Positions 48,276 through 60,719 of a DNA stretch of 64,000 bases are shown in pieces (the stretch's first letter is position 1; each line of letters begins with the position of its first letter). The DNA is from Malaya genurostris (taxonomy: Eukaryota; Arthropoda; Insecta; Diptera; Culicidae). A program made the translations under genes and the position numbers. The notes under the pieces are model-generated. The model worked only from the letters and a program-made list of their open reading frames with translations. It was not told the origin of the DNA and ran no database searches. The DNA is taken from the NCBI RefSeq assembly GCF_030247185.1, contig NC_080572.1:184230866-184294865 (forward strand), given 5' to 3'.

Positions 48276-48800
48276 CCTATAAGTATTGTAAAAGTTTGCT
48301 GCATTAAGTTACACATCTCACTTCAGTACAAGGATTCCTAGGTTAAAATAGGTAAATTAATGTATAACTTTTCCAGAAAAGAATAAACCTATGCATTACC
48401 TTCTACAAAATTATAGGATTTTATATTTTCTACTATTATTCAAAATAAAGTATGTAGAAAAAACTACCTTGAAACAAGTTATGATTAAGACCTAAAAAAA
48501 GTTCCATCGAGTTCCACTTAGATTTTTTTATAGCATTGAGCATATCTTTTCCTATAAATTTTGTAAAAATCAGCTGCATAAAGTTTCATATTTCGCTTCG
48601 GTGTAAAGTTTTATCATAGGTAAATGAAAAGGTAAAATGATGTATAACTTTGCCAGGAAACAACAAACCTATGCACTGCCTTCAACAAAAATATGGGATT
48701 TTTTATTTTCTTCAATTATTTCAAACAAAGTATGCATAAAAAATATCTCGAAACAAGTTATGAACAAAAAACTGATTTTAGGGGGGTTGCCATGAAAATG
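48276..48800. repeat. Diverged tandem repeat, period about 275 bp
   Basis: CCTATAAGTATTGTAAAAG (48276) and CCTATAAATTTTGTAAAAA (48551) start two similar units. Both contain 'taatgtataacttt/tgatgtataacttt', 'aaacctatgca' and 'ttgaaacaagttatga / tcgaaacaagttatga' in the same order. Confidence 0.75.
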
Positions 48801-50129
48801 CTTTGTATATTCGAAACGGTACGAGCTAGACTTTTAGTATATTTGACAAAGTAAATTATTTTTAATAGTTCTAAAACTTTGTAGAAGAAAAAAAATTTCT
48901 ATCTCTTCAGAAAAAAAGTTATGGTTATATTTTTTGTCAAAGTAGGCCATCCTATCTGCTGCTGTACAACTGCAACGGTATAAAAGATGAACACTCCACT
49001 TTTTCCCATAATTTTCTGAGCAACGCTTGTCGAAGCGACACATACGGGAGAGCAACATCGAAGGCCTCACGCTTTTGAAAGGAAACGAGAGCCGAACAGT
49101 AGAATTGTGCCGAAGAACCGTCGCTGCCGGAGCACCAAAAGCCTGCCAGTTGAAGTCGCCATAGGAGCGCTGTTCAGTTAAGTTGTCCGGAATTTGGATC
49201 GAAATTCATTGTGAATTCCAAATGCAATCTGCTTCAATCTTCAATTGAATCGATTCGCTCTCAGTATTAGTAAGTAAGTTAGTATATAAGTTCCTTTTCC
49301 CCATTACACAATACAAGTAGGTTTAGAATTTTCCCTACACAAAAATCTCAGAATTGCGGAAGCATATGATGGCCTCATGGTATCAACCAAATCATATACA
49401 TAAAAGGGCTGAAAAATCACCACTTGTAACTGAACACCCAATTTAAATCTTAATAATTTAATTTTAACTCATATTCCAATAAATAGTTTTAAAAAAAATT
49501 AAAAAAAATGCAATCTGCTGATTCCGCCCGAAATGGATTGTTCTATATTCTTTGGAATCCAATTGGAAATCACAATGAAATCCTAGTCAAATTTCGAGCG
49601 AGTTTACCGAGTGTACACGCCAAGAGCCATCTGGGTTCTGTCTAAATGCAGATCCTATTGGTCGTGACAATTCAAGGCACCTTTCAGTCCCACGGATCAT
49701 CATTAGGAATTAATTGAATTTTCTTCAGTTCCTACCAGACTCATCAAAATAGAAATTGAAAAAGAATTTCTTAACACCGCTAAAAATCCGCATGTCTCAA
49801 AACAAGATAATAATAAAATCATTGATTTCATGAGCAAGTATATGAAGATGAATATGAAATCTGCTCCTTAACCAGCTACTACGCTAGGAGTGTTTGCTAG
49901 AAATATCAAGCCGTAGATATATTTCATACTTTTCGTATCATAGGCCTATTGTATCATTGATCAACCAAGCTAATTAAGGAGTAAGACTCTTTACAAGCGT
50001 ATGAGTAATGTCAACAATGTGTGCGTAAAAACAAATTTCGGCGTAAAAACAAATTCCATATGGTTGAAAAATAAACCAATCGGTTCATACTGCTTTAAAT
50101 TGAAATTCAAGAAAAGCGAAAATCTTAGT
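48801..50129. other. No gene seen
   Basis: Unassigned; a minus ORF at 48834..49070 is not recognisable. Confidence 0.4.
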
Positions 50130-50735
50130 CTAAAACTCTTCCGTTTTCCTTTAAAACTCTTCGAGAAAAATTATTTCAGTTTCAGCTTACTTCCACTGAC
50201 ACATATGATTAGCAACAAACACATTCCTATATGGATTTCCTCTTGCAGAATTATTGCGATATAAAGATTTACGTACCTTCTATAAGTAAACCTTTAATTT
50301 AACACGCGAAAGGCAATGGATATGGAATGTTGTCGTAAAACTATTTATTTTTCCGGAAAACTGCTTTTGTAACAGAAAATATCTAGTTTTGTTTATTTTG
50401 TGTAGCGCAATCTAATACAAATGCATTGAAGCAGTGTTGCTAACTTGTTTTATAAGGGAATTAAAATCTACATTCATAAAATGTAAGCAATTTTCCTTCA
50501 AACGTTGGTGGAAAATTGGGAAAAACTAATATTTCATTCAAAATGTCAGGCTTAACATTCATTTGAAAATAAATTATTGTTAAAAAAGTTTGTTTGAAAC
50601 TCAATCGTGCAATCCACTTTGATAAACTCGTTGCACTGCATATATGAATACATAGATCTATGATATACATACCAAATAAAATGTACCTAATACACAAATT
50701 ACCAACACAAGTTAACTTGGTTTACTCTTGATCCT
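50130..50735. repeat. Dispersed repeat shared with 11095..12122
   Basis: Shows TAAAACTCTTCCGTTTTCCT, GTCGTAAAACTATTTATTTT, TTCATAAAATGTAAGCAA and ACCAACACAAGTTAACTTGG in the same order as the 11-kb copy, without that copy's 450-bp extra block. Confidence 0.7.
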
Positions 50736-52011
50736 TGATGTTTTCTTCATTGAATGATTACACACTTAAAACTTAATTTTTTATACCGGCGAAAACAGAT
50801 GCTGCAAAAGAACAGTATAAATATAGCGATATGTTTCGTGATATTAAGAACAAATGTGTTCAATGTTCGACAATTATTTGTGAAAAGAAATACCCCAGAG
50901 CATTCTTACGGGATAAAGATCCTCGCAACGCTAATCTACTGCATGAAATTGATTGCAGTCCGGTATGATATGTTTGTTTAAATATTCAATGTTTTGCCGA
51001 GTCATTACTTTCGTTGTAGCCGAAATCTGATTTTCTGCGGAAAAGCCAATTGTGTTCTCTACTGTAAATAATATGGAAGTGCATTCATTCTACGGCACAT
51101 ATGTTCGGCAATACTTTCCACATGGGACATATTTTTTCTTATTTTACATTTTCTAGCCTGTTAGTTCAACAGTCAACATAATGTTGAAATAAATAAATCA
51201 ATGATAACGAATTTCAACTGGAATGTTTATTTTATATTTAAAATTTTATTTTAACTATTTGCTTAAAATCTCAGCATTAGCTCACATGCTTGAACACGAT
51301 AATTTCGGTAATTTGTTTCCAAAATCGGCTGTGAACGCTATGCATACGCCAACCATATTACTGATACATTATTATTGATATATTACTGTATTATCCACGG
51401 ACAACAGGTCAGCCTGGAAATAGATGACGGAAGTCAGCTGCATCCATCCGAATTCGAATTCAACTCGTCACTCTCCACCACGAACGCTCCCATAAAAGGT
51501 TCTTTTCAGAACCATCTTTCTTTCATTATAAATAACTATAAAATTACATTGTAATATTTAAGCGTGCAAGTTTTATTCGTATTCACGACATCCAGTTATG
51601 TACACCCAAACCTCCATTTACGTAACTTATATATGTATATATGTATTAATATACGTACACATGTGTGCAAATGTTTGTATTTCTTAATACATATAAATAT
51701 TGGTGAAGTAAAAGCGATAATTTATATGTATAAATATTTGCACATATATGCAGACGAGTGAGTGTGTAAGCATACATACATACATATATAAGGTTCGTAA
51801 AAGGAGGTTTGGGTGTTTCGCCGGGTGCGCACCATACAAAAAATCACTAAAAAAATGCGTAACTTCAGAAATCCACGTAAAATACAACCGCATGAAAAAA
51901 AAGATCTCTTTGTAATGTAATTTTATTGACCTTTCGTTAATAAACGTCGACAAGTTCTGACAAAATGTCATGGAAACAATACAAGTTGGAAAGGAAGCAA
52001 ACATATGTTTA
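50736..52011. other. No gene; AT/TATG-rich stretch
   Basis: 51590..51790 is rich in TATATG/ACATAC words. No credible ORF. Confidence 0.45.
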
Positions 52012-52208
52012 CAGGGTGCTCCATCTTTTATGTCGATATGTAAACGCTGAGTAACTTTCACATTTACCAACCGAGCGATTGCATCCGATATGTTTTGGAA
52101 ATGTCAATTCAGTACAATTTTTGCCATAGATCACTGAATTGATATTGTTTTCAAAACCTAGGCCTAAAAAGTCCATTTACATACCGACATAAAAGATGGA
52201 GCACCCTG
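52012..52208. mobile_element. MITE, 197 bp, with long inverted ends
   Basis: TA-flanked (52010..52011, 52209..52210). Both ends read CAGGGTGCTCCATCTTTTAT then GTCG, and pair for about 33 bp with one or two mismatches. Non-coding. The first bases resemble the DD41D end CAGGGTCCGCCATC seen at 23477. Confidence 0.88.
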
Positions 52209-53575
52209 TACATTCAGCACAAAACGATTAGTTACTTCTATTCCCTTTAATGCTTCGTGGGCTTAGACAATTAGAAATTAAATAAATTCAATTTCCAGAT
52301 AGTGTCCGGTTTAGCCCTTGTCTCTTCTAGTTGTTTTGCGATTGCGGGCTTTTTTCGTGTAAGTAAACAAGTAAGTAACAAAATCATTTCGCGAGTGGTT
52401 TACTGTTTTTCTTCTCTCGCAACCGGAATATCTCGTTGACAATTACACGACTTAAAAACCTAAAGAGTCAAGTATAAACATTATGTTCGAAAAAGATTTT
52501 AATAGGGTTAGCAAGTGTATATTGTCACATCTACTATAACAAAAGATTTCTTCGTTTCTAACATTGAATTTAACAGATCTGATCTGCAACTTAACCAGCT
52601 ATAATATCTCACTGTATACCAGCCTGAACTGACATAGAAGAAAAAACACCGTCCAAGTATGTCGGACTGTTACTGCAAGGAACCTGCTACACTCAAAATT
52701 TATATCAGCTAACGATTTTGGAATGTTCAGTAATCGATATTTATATGACAAAAATGATTCAATAGGTTTTGTGAGCTTATTTCAGAACTTGATTGCGAAA
52801 AATCGAAACAGCTGATTATCTGTAAATGTACACAATTTTTTCTCGACATGTAATAATATGCTTCCCACTCTGCTTCTATGATAGAAACGGGAGAAATAAA
52901 CAAGTCGCTGAAAAGACCTCAAGGGCAAGCAACCGCAGCATATCGATACGAAAGAGTAAGAAAAACCAATCCGTCTGAGACCAAGCTCTTATCAACACGG
53001 TCAGCAGTACCAATTATCGAACCAACTACTAGGCAGACCAGCGCATAGATTCCTGCAGACCGAGATGGGAGTTGCGATGTAAAACTGAGCGGAATAAAAA
53101 AGTTGCTCGACGAGAACACGACCTAGCATGAAAAAGCATAAACTCTCGAACCCCTCCCGATCGTTAGCAACATACACGCAACATGTTAAGACCCAGAAGA
53201 CGATCAATTCCGCAGCCAACAGGCCTGCACACATGCACACGTGAAAGATACAATGGATCGATCGGCTTGCATCAACGGCTAGCATCGGGTTCGAGCGATA
53301 GAATACGATTCTCGTTAGAAGCTGCGAAGGGTGGCTGATAGATAACATGAGATGAATCCGTCTGCAGGTAAAGTAGAATTACACAAAAAAAAAGAACTTC
53401 CACAGAAACAAAATACCGAAGAACGATCGTGGCTCTATACACTCCTTGCTGAGGTCACTGACCATCACGTTGAGTTTTTTGTTCTGTTATGATTCTTCGG
53501 GTCCATGTTTCCCTCTTCTCGCATCCTCGCAGCACGCCAGACTACCTCAGACTACAGGCGCGAAGGTAAACTTAC
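52209..53575. other. Unassigned; 52.9..53.6 kb is a GC-richer unique block
   Basis: The minus frame 53001..53348 is hydrophobic and not recognisable. On the plus strand CTGCAG|GTAAAG near 53369 resembles a donor. Together with the candidate exon at 53576 the block may be a transcribed or promoter region. Confidence 0.3.
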
Positions 53576-53623
53576 GTAATCGGCGGGAGATTCCATGTGA
53601 AACGTTGCATGTTCTTGATTCAT
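53576..53623 (-). CDS. Candidate short first coding exon, gene unknown
   Basis: On the minus strand an ATG with A at -3 opens sixteen codons (MNQEHATFHMESPADY). They run directly into GTAAGT, an ideal donor. The region is unique sequence of moderate GC, unlike the repeats around it. The exon ends in phase 0. This does not fit the E78 DNA-binding exon, which needs one leading base, so it would need another exon in between or belong to another gene. The protein is not recognised. Confidence 0.25.
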
Positions 53624-53894
53624 AATGATGGGGTTACCTTTCGATGAGTCGGAATCAATTATAAAATAACATCAATCGCATTGCTGGGAACGAGAGATTT
53701 GATTGATTAGCTTATGGATTTTTTTTTGCTAAAATAAATCGCAAAATTGGGGCCAGAGGTCGGTTACTGGAATTCGATTATGAATTTTGGGTGATAAATG
53801 AAACAATGACATTTTATTTTAAACATAATCTAGTGACGGTTCCAGCTCGATACTAAAACAAGTAGGAGATAAATATTTTGGGAAAAATTGATAA

Positions 53895-54260
53895 ACGTTT
53901 TAATCCATCTAGTGGTGTAATGGATTTTTTCTCATGACAATTCACAAAAAATCGATGCAAGTTTCATATTGGAATTTTTGAATAACTGTTTCCGGAACCG
54001 GAATCGGAAGACTGTCGAAGTTAGGGTCATTGAATAGCTGGGTCTACAAGTTCGAATTGTTTCACAAACTGCTTCGAAAACTGGGTCGTCAAATATAAGA
54101 ACTTTGGACAATTTTATCTTTCATTATCTTGAAAGTCGGATCCAGATAGAATTCAACCTCATTCAACATGATAATAAGACAATTATTTGAATCAAAGTTC
54201 GACTGATTCAGTCATCTTTAGTTGGTTTGGTTATAAGCTAATAAGATCTGCATGCTAGAA
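53895..54260 (-). repeat. Dispersed 157-bp-period repeat fragment
   Basis: Starts with the reversed end TTTTAATCCATCTAGTGGTG and continues with reversed, diverged units ('ccggaaccggaatcgg', 'gaaagtcggatcc'). Confidence 0.6.
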
Positions 54261-54575
54261 AAATTTACTGGCTAGTTTTAAGGAATTTATTCCATTTTCA
54301 ATACTCACATATAATAATTTCAATGGACAAAATATTTTATTCTGAAGATTTATTATAGAGACGAAATCTGGTTTAACTCCAGTTGTTTGGCTTACCTCCC
54401 ATGCTCTATTTCGATTAAATCAATTATTCGGAAATAAACGAAACCAAGCGAACCAGGGTATTATTTTTGATCCAGTTTCATAAACCTACTTGGTTTTTTT
54501 CAATCAATTTTGGTCACAGTATGTATGTAAATATTATTTATAGTTTTCATTGGCATCACTGCACCACCGGTACTA

Positions 54576-54757
54576 GAGTGCCTATAACCAGAGTGACGAA
54601 TTCTCTTCCGTAATGTTGGCAACAATTCAAAATAATTAATCGGAAATGTTGGCAGTGTCGTTAGTTTTACATTGTAATTGACAGGTCGTTTGCTCGTTTG
54701 GAACTGGAAGCTGTCATTCCAAACAAACAGCTGTCGTCACTCTGGTTACAGGCACTC
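54576..54757. mobile_element. MITE, 182 bp
   Basis: TA on both sides. Inverted ends GAGTGCCTATAACCAGAGTG and, reversed, GAGTGCCTGTAACCAGAGTG differ at one base. The inside contains GACAG/CTGTC words. Non-coding. Confidence 0.9.
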
Positions 54758-54934
54758 TAACCGGTACGATATTAATGTACTACCGGCTGTATGAGATATT
54801 ATATACACCGCGAAGCATGCAATTCCGATGCAACTATCTTTTTCAATTAAACTTGAATCTATTGAAATTCTATCGTTCGTTCTTTCGAGCGCACATCTTG
54901 TAAGATGGCTATGATTTGTCTTCACTAGAGATGG

Positions 54935-57060
54935 GTAATCAATTCGCGAACGGTTCAAAAGAACTAGTTCTTCTGAAAGAATGAGTGAACAAAAGTTTCA
55001 TGTTTAAAAACTATATGTTAGATCTAACCTTGAAAAAATAAATAAAAGTGATTGAATTCTATAAGAACTTAGTACACTTTCTTATTGTATATTTCCAAAG
55101 TATATTAGCGACCTCTGAAAAAGCGCACAAAAGTAAGCGAATACAACTTTAAATACACGCAAAAAGTCACTGCAATCCCAATTAAAGAGTTTGTTACAAA
55201 CGAAATATAATTAGGGTTTGAGCTCCCTATTTCATCTCATTTGTAAGAACGTCGCCTCAAAATCCCGATTTAGCCACTAAAATCACTATAACTTTTTCAT
55301 ATTACTGCATCATTCGCCTTGCTCCACGTTGAGAATTGATTCACATTTCTTGAAAATTTAACTAATATTCATGAAACAGCTAAAAACACTTATGATGTGT
55401 TCACTACTCTGCTCCTAATTTCATCTCAATGGATTTTTATCCATCCTATCTTTGGTCCTTTATTCATCCTATAAATTAGTAATGGCGACAGCAATCAAAA
55501 CAAAATATTCCACTATTACACTCTCAGGTTCAAAATGTCAGAATTCTTCTTAAAAACGGCCTAATGCCAACTATGAGACAACACACGATATTTTTAGAAT
55601 TAGTTTGAAACAATTTCAACGTTTAAAAATTTTTTGGTCGTTTCCGTTACCTTTCGCTTTAAATTTAAAATTTTATTGCAAAGTTAATTTGATGAACTTT
55701 AAATAAAACCAAAAACGGAATTATTACTATTTAAGCATTAGCCCTTCTTAAAACAAAATGCAGAGCCAGAGATGCCATTTATACAGATTTATCTGTATTG
55801 TATAGATTTTAGCATTCGCATACTGATTTAAATCAATGTACAGATTTTATACAGATTTCCTAAATTTAATACAGATTTGTACAGGTTTAAAAAAAAGTGA
55901 GAAGTAAAAAATTAGACTTTTCTCTCTGAGTATCTATTAGTATTTGATTGCAGTGATTCTTTAAAAGTTTATTAATCAACGGACAAATCACATTTTAAAA
56001 TGGAAATCTTTTTATCTGCATAATTGATTATGATTAACACAATTTTATTAGTGAAAACAAATAGAGCAGATATAGACTTTCTATGCAAAGTAATACATAT
56101 TTTCTTTGAAAATATTTGGCATCTCTGTGCACAGCCGATGAAACACACACACTTAACAGCGTTAAGTTGACATATAGCGGAAAGAAACCAGTGCTGCTGG
56201 ATTTGCCACAATGGTTTTTCCATTAGTATTTAACACGCTCTTTCTGATAATATTCGAAGCCGAAACAGTTTTATTGAAATATTAATATCAATAACATAAC
56301 TAAACTAATGTCACGGATACCAAAAACATACCTTTTGATGACAATTTGAAGAAGAAAAACAATTTTTGTTTTGTAACATTATGAGATAACTTGGCAACTT
56401 TGCAAAACCAAATGAGATGAAAACAAAGTGCAATCAAGTGAACTAAGTGAAAAATTTTCAACTCACTCACACTCAACTTTTATTGCTTGCACAACTCACA
56501 CAGACTTTTATTGCTTGTCGGGTAATTTTTGAAGTTTTTAATCGGTAACTGAACAAGTGGCAAGTGAACATTACTAATTGTGAAGTCATCCAGCATTCAA
56601 TGGTAGTGTAATTGTGCGAAATAATGATCATGTTTTGAGACGAATCGATTAGTAGATAATAAGGAACATGACGAACTGTAAATCTTGAGACGAAAATTTG
56701 TCCAAAATTGAAAAGTGAGTTTATTTTAAATGAAAAAAACGATCACCGAAGAATTAAAAACCATTTCTGTCAATGGGAAAGTGTAACAATAGCTTTTATA
56801 ATCATTTTAAAACATTTCACAGTTTGGTTCAGATAGGTTGTAAAATATTATTCATGTTCAAAGTAATGAGGTGACGGGATGAGATGGAAATAGGAGCTCA
56901 GATGAAATAGGGAGCCGTTACCCTATTTGCTCTCGTATGGTTTTCGTCGAAACAAAGAGAATTTTTGAAGACCGAATGACCGGTTCAGGAGAACTAGTTC
57001 TTTCGGTAGAGTAATCAAATTCTGCACGATTCTTTGAAATGAATTGTTTTACCCATCTCT
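54935..57060. mobile_element. hAT-like element ends (A) around 2.1 kb
   Basis: TAGAGATGGGTAA at 54929 and its reverse complement TTACCCATCTCTA at 57048 form an inverted pair of hAT type. Next to them are mirrored 'gttcttctgaaag / ctttcggtagag' words and GAACTAGTTCTT on both sides. An 8-bp target duplication is not evident, so the pairing may join two copies. A nested hAT MITE (55767..56127) lies inside. Confidence 0.5.
55767..56127. mobile_element. hAT-type MITE, 361 bp
   Basis: Inverted ends CAGAGATGCCA on both sides, with an 8-bp target duplication with one mismatch (TGCAGAGC, 55759..55766; TGCACAGC, 56128..56135). The inside holds repeated ATACAGATTT words. Non-coding. Confidence 0.72.
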
Positions 57061-57114
57061 AATGTACTCATCAAATCCGCTCCGATAATACTCACATTTT
57101 AAAGGTACATAAAG

Positions 57115-57895
57115 CTTGCTTCATTTAGAATTGGAACAAACTTTTGCTCATATTGTGGCGCTCCTGGTGGACGGATTTGGAAGTTCTTGGCGCTCACGTG
57201 TCGGGAATTTTGTCAGCTTCACGTATGATTTTTGACATTCCGCAAATCGACTGTACTTTGTAAACAATCAACATGGAAACCGAAAGAAGGGAAAAAAATT
57301 GTACATAGTTATTTGGAAAATCCATTATAGCCTGCATTTAGGTTAGCTAAACAGCTGAAATTGCCCAAAAATACCGTATGGCGCGTTATTAAACGGTATA
57401 AGGAAACATTGACGACGATTCAGAAGCCTCAAGCCAATCGTCGGAGTGGACCGTCTGTCACCGGAAACTGCGTGGTAAGATTTTGAAGACGATTAAGAGG
57501 AATCCTAATCTGTCGGACCGTGATTTGGCCAGAAAGTTCGGTGCTGCCCATAGTATCGTGAGGAGAACTCGTCTCCGGGAAGGAATCAAGTCGTATCGAG
57601 CTAGCAAACAGCCAAATCGGACCATAAAACATAGTGTGGTCAAAATTCGTGCTCGGAAACTATAGGACCAGGTGCTGACCAAGTTCGACGGGTGTCTTCT
57701 GATGGACGATGAAACCTATGTCAACGCTGACTTCGGGCAAATCCCAGGTCAAAAATTTTACTTGGCAAAGGCTCGGGGGATGTTCCAGCCGAATTTAAAT
57801 TTGGTGACAAATAATTTTATCCGTATTTTTTCTTAAAAGTATGAAGAATTTGTCAGGCAATTATCTTTGTTCCAATTCTATCTGAAGCAAGATTC
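57115..57895 (+). mobile_element. DD37E (ITmD37E) transposon, copy 3, both ends present
   Basis: Inverted ends TTGCTTCATTTAGAATTGG (left) and TTGCTTCAGATAGAATTGG (right, reversed) bound 781 bp. The transposase relic covers the HTH (LAKQLKLPKNTVWRVIKRY), NPNLSDRDLARKFGAAHSIV and the first Asp block LMDDETYVNADFGQIPGQKF. A deletion of several hundred bases then removes the second Asp and the Glu. Compared with copy 2 it keeps the RASKQPNRTIKHSVVKIRAR segment that copy 2 lost, so the two complement each other for rebuilding the family history. Confidence 0.87.
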
Positions 57896-57907
57896 AATGC
57901 TTTAAAG

Positions 57908-58011
57908 TAGCTATGCCAAACCTGTGATCCGCGGGGAAATTTTAAACATGTTGGAGTGCGGAGAACTATTATTGGTTTAAAGAGAGGCCGCGATATGGTT
58001 GGGAACCACTG
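57908..58011. mobile_element. Tiny hAT-type MITE, 104 bp
   Basis: Perfect 8-bp target duplication CTTTAAAG (57900..57907 and 58012..58019). The right end reads GGTTGGGAACCACTG, and the left TAGCTATGCCAAACC is its imperfect inverted partner. A GCGG word stands near both ends. Confidence 0.72.
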
Positions 58012-58019
58012 CTTTAAAG

Positions 58020-58331
58020 AGCACTTGAAACCGACTAACTTCTGTTTTTGAACTAGAATACTTATACAAACACGTAGTAAATCTTCTGATATTTTCCAAT
58101 ATCAGTATTACACGCAAAAACTCATCCAGTAATACACGCAAAATGTCACTGCATTCCTCATTTAAGAGTTTGTTACCAACAAAATATAATTTTTTGCTCT
58201 GGTATGGTTCTCGTAGAAACATAACCATAATTTCTGAAGAACAAATGAATGGTTCAGAAGAACCAGTTCTTAAGGGAGAATTATCAAGTTCTGAACGTTC
58301 CTTTGAAATGAGCTGTTTCTCCCATCTCTAG
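58020..58331. mobile_element. hAT-like end (B), related to 54935..57060
   Basis: 58134..58200 resembles 55150..55215 (CACTGCA, TTAAAGAGTTTGTTAC-type words) and 58200..58331 resembles 56935..57060. It ends TCCCATCTCTA, the same terminal word. Probably a shorter copy of the same element; its left end is not resolved. Confidence 0.5.
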
Positions 58332-58617
58332 TCTCTAACTCAGCACCATATCACACACCGATAACAGACATTCGTGCCTGCACCGTGATTCTGGACTCGC
58401 TTGTGTTATTAAAACCCTCGGTGTTGGTTTCCGTTTTCTTTACCACGTGCACGAAATCGAACACCGCACACAGCGTGCTTCGTTCGTAGAGGCGGTGTAG
58501 TGTTTTCTTCTTCGGTACCAGCAATGCGGTTTATAAGGCAGTTTGAAATTTTCAACTCGCAACACCTTGTAATTCCAGAACCGTAAGTCAGATCCGGATG
58601 AAATTTAGGAGTTAATA
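58332..58617. other. Unassigned, with a dispersed-repeat fragment at its end
   Basis: 58530..58617 contains AGAACCGTAAGTCAGATCCG of the dispersed repeat (reversed). No gene. Confidence 0.45.
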
Positions 58618-59625
58618 AGTGGGCTGCAAAGTCCCGGGCCTAACTAAAAGAACAAATCTAACTGCCTCAAATCAACTTTATTCCTCAACGTAAACTCCAT
58701 CAATACCACTTTTGTAGAACAGCTCTAACATTTCAATATCACTTTTGTAGAACGATTTATATTTTGTCTCAAAATAGGCCTTAGATTCAGCGATAACCTC
58801 TTCATTCGTGCGTCATTTCTTACCGGCGAGCATTTTTTTCAGGTCTGCGAACAGCCTGTAGTCACTGGGAACCAAATCTGGCGAATACGGTGGATATGGG
58901 AGCAGTTCGAAGTTCAATTAATGTAGTTTTGCCATTTTTTTTATTGACTTGTGACACGGTGCGTTGTCTTGATGAAACCAAAATTTTTATCATTGCCATA
59001 TGCGGTCGTTTCTTTTGCAACTTCAGTCTTCAAACGCTCCAATAGCGCTATATAATATTCAATGTTAATGGTATTTCCTTTCTCAAGATAGTCGATTAGT
59101 ATTACACCACGCACATACCATAGTACCGAGGCCATAACCTTTCCAGCCGATTGTTGTGCTTTGGACCAGATTCACCAGTTGCTGTCCATTCAGATGACGG
59201 TTGTTTTTATTCCGGAGTAAAGCGATGAATCCATGTTTCATCCATTGTCACATAGCGACGCAAAAATTCCGGTTTGTTACGTTTAAACTCATCATCATCA
59301 ACAAGTTCTCGTTGTTGGTCAAAAGTGAGCAAACGCGGCACCCACTTTGAACAGAGCTTTCTCATAGTCAAATGCTTATGCAATATAAAGCCAACACGTT
59401 CTTTAGATATCTATACGATGTCAGCTAACTCACTCAACTTAATTTTTTGATGATTCAGAATGATTTTGTGGATTTTTTATGTTTTATGGTGTTACCGCCT
59501 CATGTGGACACCATCTGCACCAACGGTGTCTCTACGACCACGTTTGAAGTCAGAAAACTAACGTTTTATTGTTGTTTCTGATGGAGCGGAGTCTCCATAA
59601 CACTTTTCAAGCCATTTCAAAGTAG
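58618..59625 (-). mobile_element. mariner (DD34D) transposon, degenerate, second subfamily member
   Basis: The end TTAGGCCCGGGACTTTGCAG (minus strand, 58622..58641) bounds the 3' side. Read on the minus strand from 59625 it shows WLEKCYGDSAPSETTIKR, FKRGRRDTVGADG, KLSELADI, HKHLTMRKLCSKWVPRLL and the first Asp in YVTMDETWIHRF. YLEKGNTINIEYYIALLERL, the second Asp in FHQDNAPCHKS and the third near YPPYSPDLVPSDYRLF follow. All three catalytic residues survive, but frameshifts and stops are numerous. The N-terminal end and its inverted repeat are missing. Confidence 0.87.
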
Positions 59626-60719
59626 GGAAAAATGTACCAAAAACGCTGACCACAGAGCACAGTTTTGGTGTCAAATGGTCAGTAAAATCGATTCTATGTA
59701 TTTAGAAGGACCGCACGAAACGCTATCATGTTCATTTCACCCCAAGATCCCTGTTTGTACTAATACATGTACTTGTACTTGCAGAAGAGCGAATAAAGAG
59801 TCTCTGATGTAAAATAGTCTAGCAAATCGATTGCACATAGTTTTAATGATCATCATTTATTTCATAAGTCGTAGGAGGCTGATTGGGGTGGACGAAAATC
59901 GATTGATATTATGGAGAAAGACCTAAAAAGTAGAGTACAAATAGTTTTAATAACCTCACCTCACCTCTTGTTATACCGCTTAACCCCAATTTATTCTTTA
60001 ACTGAGTCTTTGAATAAATATTAATCTACAATCCAGAAGCAGATCCAATACTAACTATCAATATTGGTTCCTATTACGTAGAAAACTTCAGTGATCCATA
60101 CACACATATAATAGATATTAACAGTACTTGCCCGTGTAACCCCCTTTACCGCAATTTATTTCATAAATTGTATCTCTGGGTGAACTTGCTTTCGCATTTC
60201 GATAGGAGGCTAATTGGATCTGCTTCGGAATTGTAAATCAGAATTCAACATAAAACTATGTTTGTGGGAAACTTGGGGTAAAACGAAGTAGCACGATTCA
60301 TGCGACCATGGAAACTATTTTTTAACTATATTTTGAGGTTATATGAGAAGTATAACAAACTGTCTTGTTTAACCATAGTTGGTACAGTTTTATTTTCTGT
60401 AAACTCATGGAAGAAACATGGGGTAAAAAAGAATACAGTCATTTGCGGTCATTCTTATTAAAAACAATCCATTTATGAAACTTATGAACATGTCAGGAGC
60501 ACCTTCCGATTAGTCGAGTTCATTTTTTTTCAGAGTTTCACAGTAAATTTTTGAAGTAAAGTCAGAAAAAAGAGAAATTGGAGCAACACGGCATGATAGT
60601 GAATTTTGTGGATCTTCCGATTATCATCAATCGGTTCTATGGTCAATTTTGCATAAGAAATACTAACTTTGAAAATATTTGCTAATGTGTTTATAAAATT
60701 ATTGAGCAAAGTCGGGTTT
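59626..60719. other. No gene seen
   Basis: AT-rich sequence. 'aggaggctgattgg' (59876) and 'aggaggctaattgg' (60206) suggest an old duplication, but most of the interval is unassigned. Confidence 0.4.

Noticed and set aside
53001..53348. Hydrophobic 115-codon minus ORF as a membrane protein
   Set aside because: Hydrophobic runs arise easily from T-rich strands; no start context, splice sites or homology could be supported.
54929..57060. Complete hAT element defined by TAGAGATGGGTAA ends
   Set aside because: The 8-bp flanks differ (GTCTTCAC and ATGTACTC), so a single insertion event could not be confirmed; kept only as hAT-like ends.
59866..60240. 330-bp tandem repeat
   Set aside because: Only one 14-bp word and a few loose similarities are shared; not enough to call a repeat.
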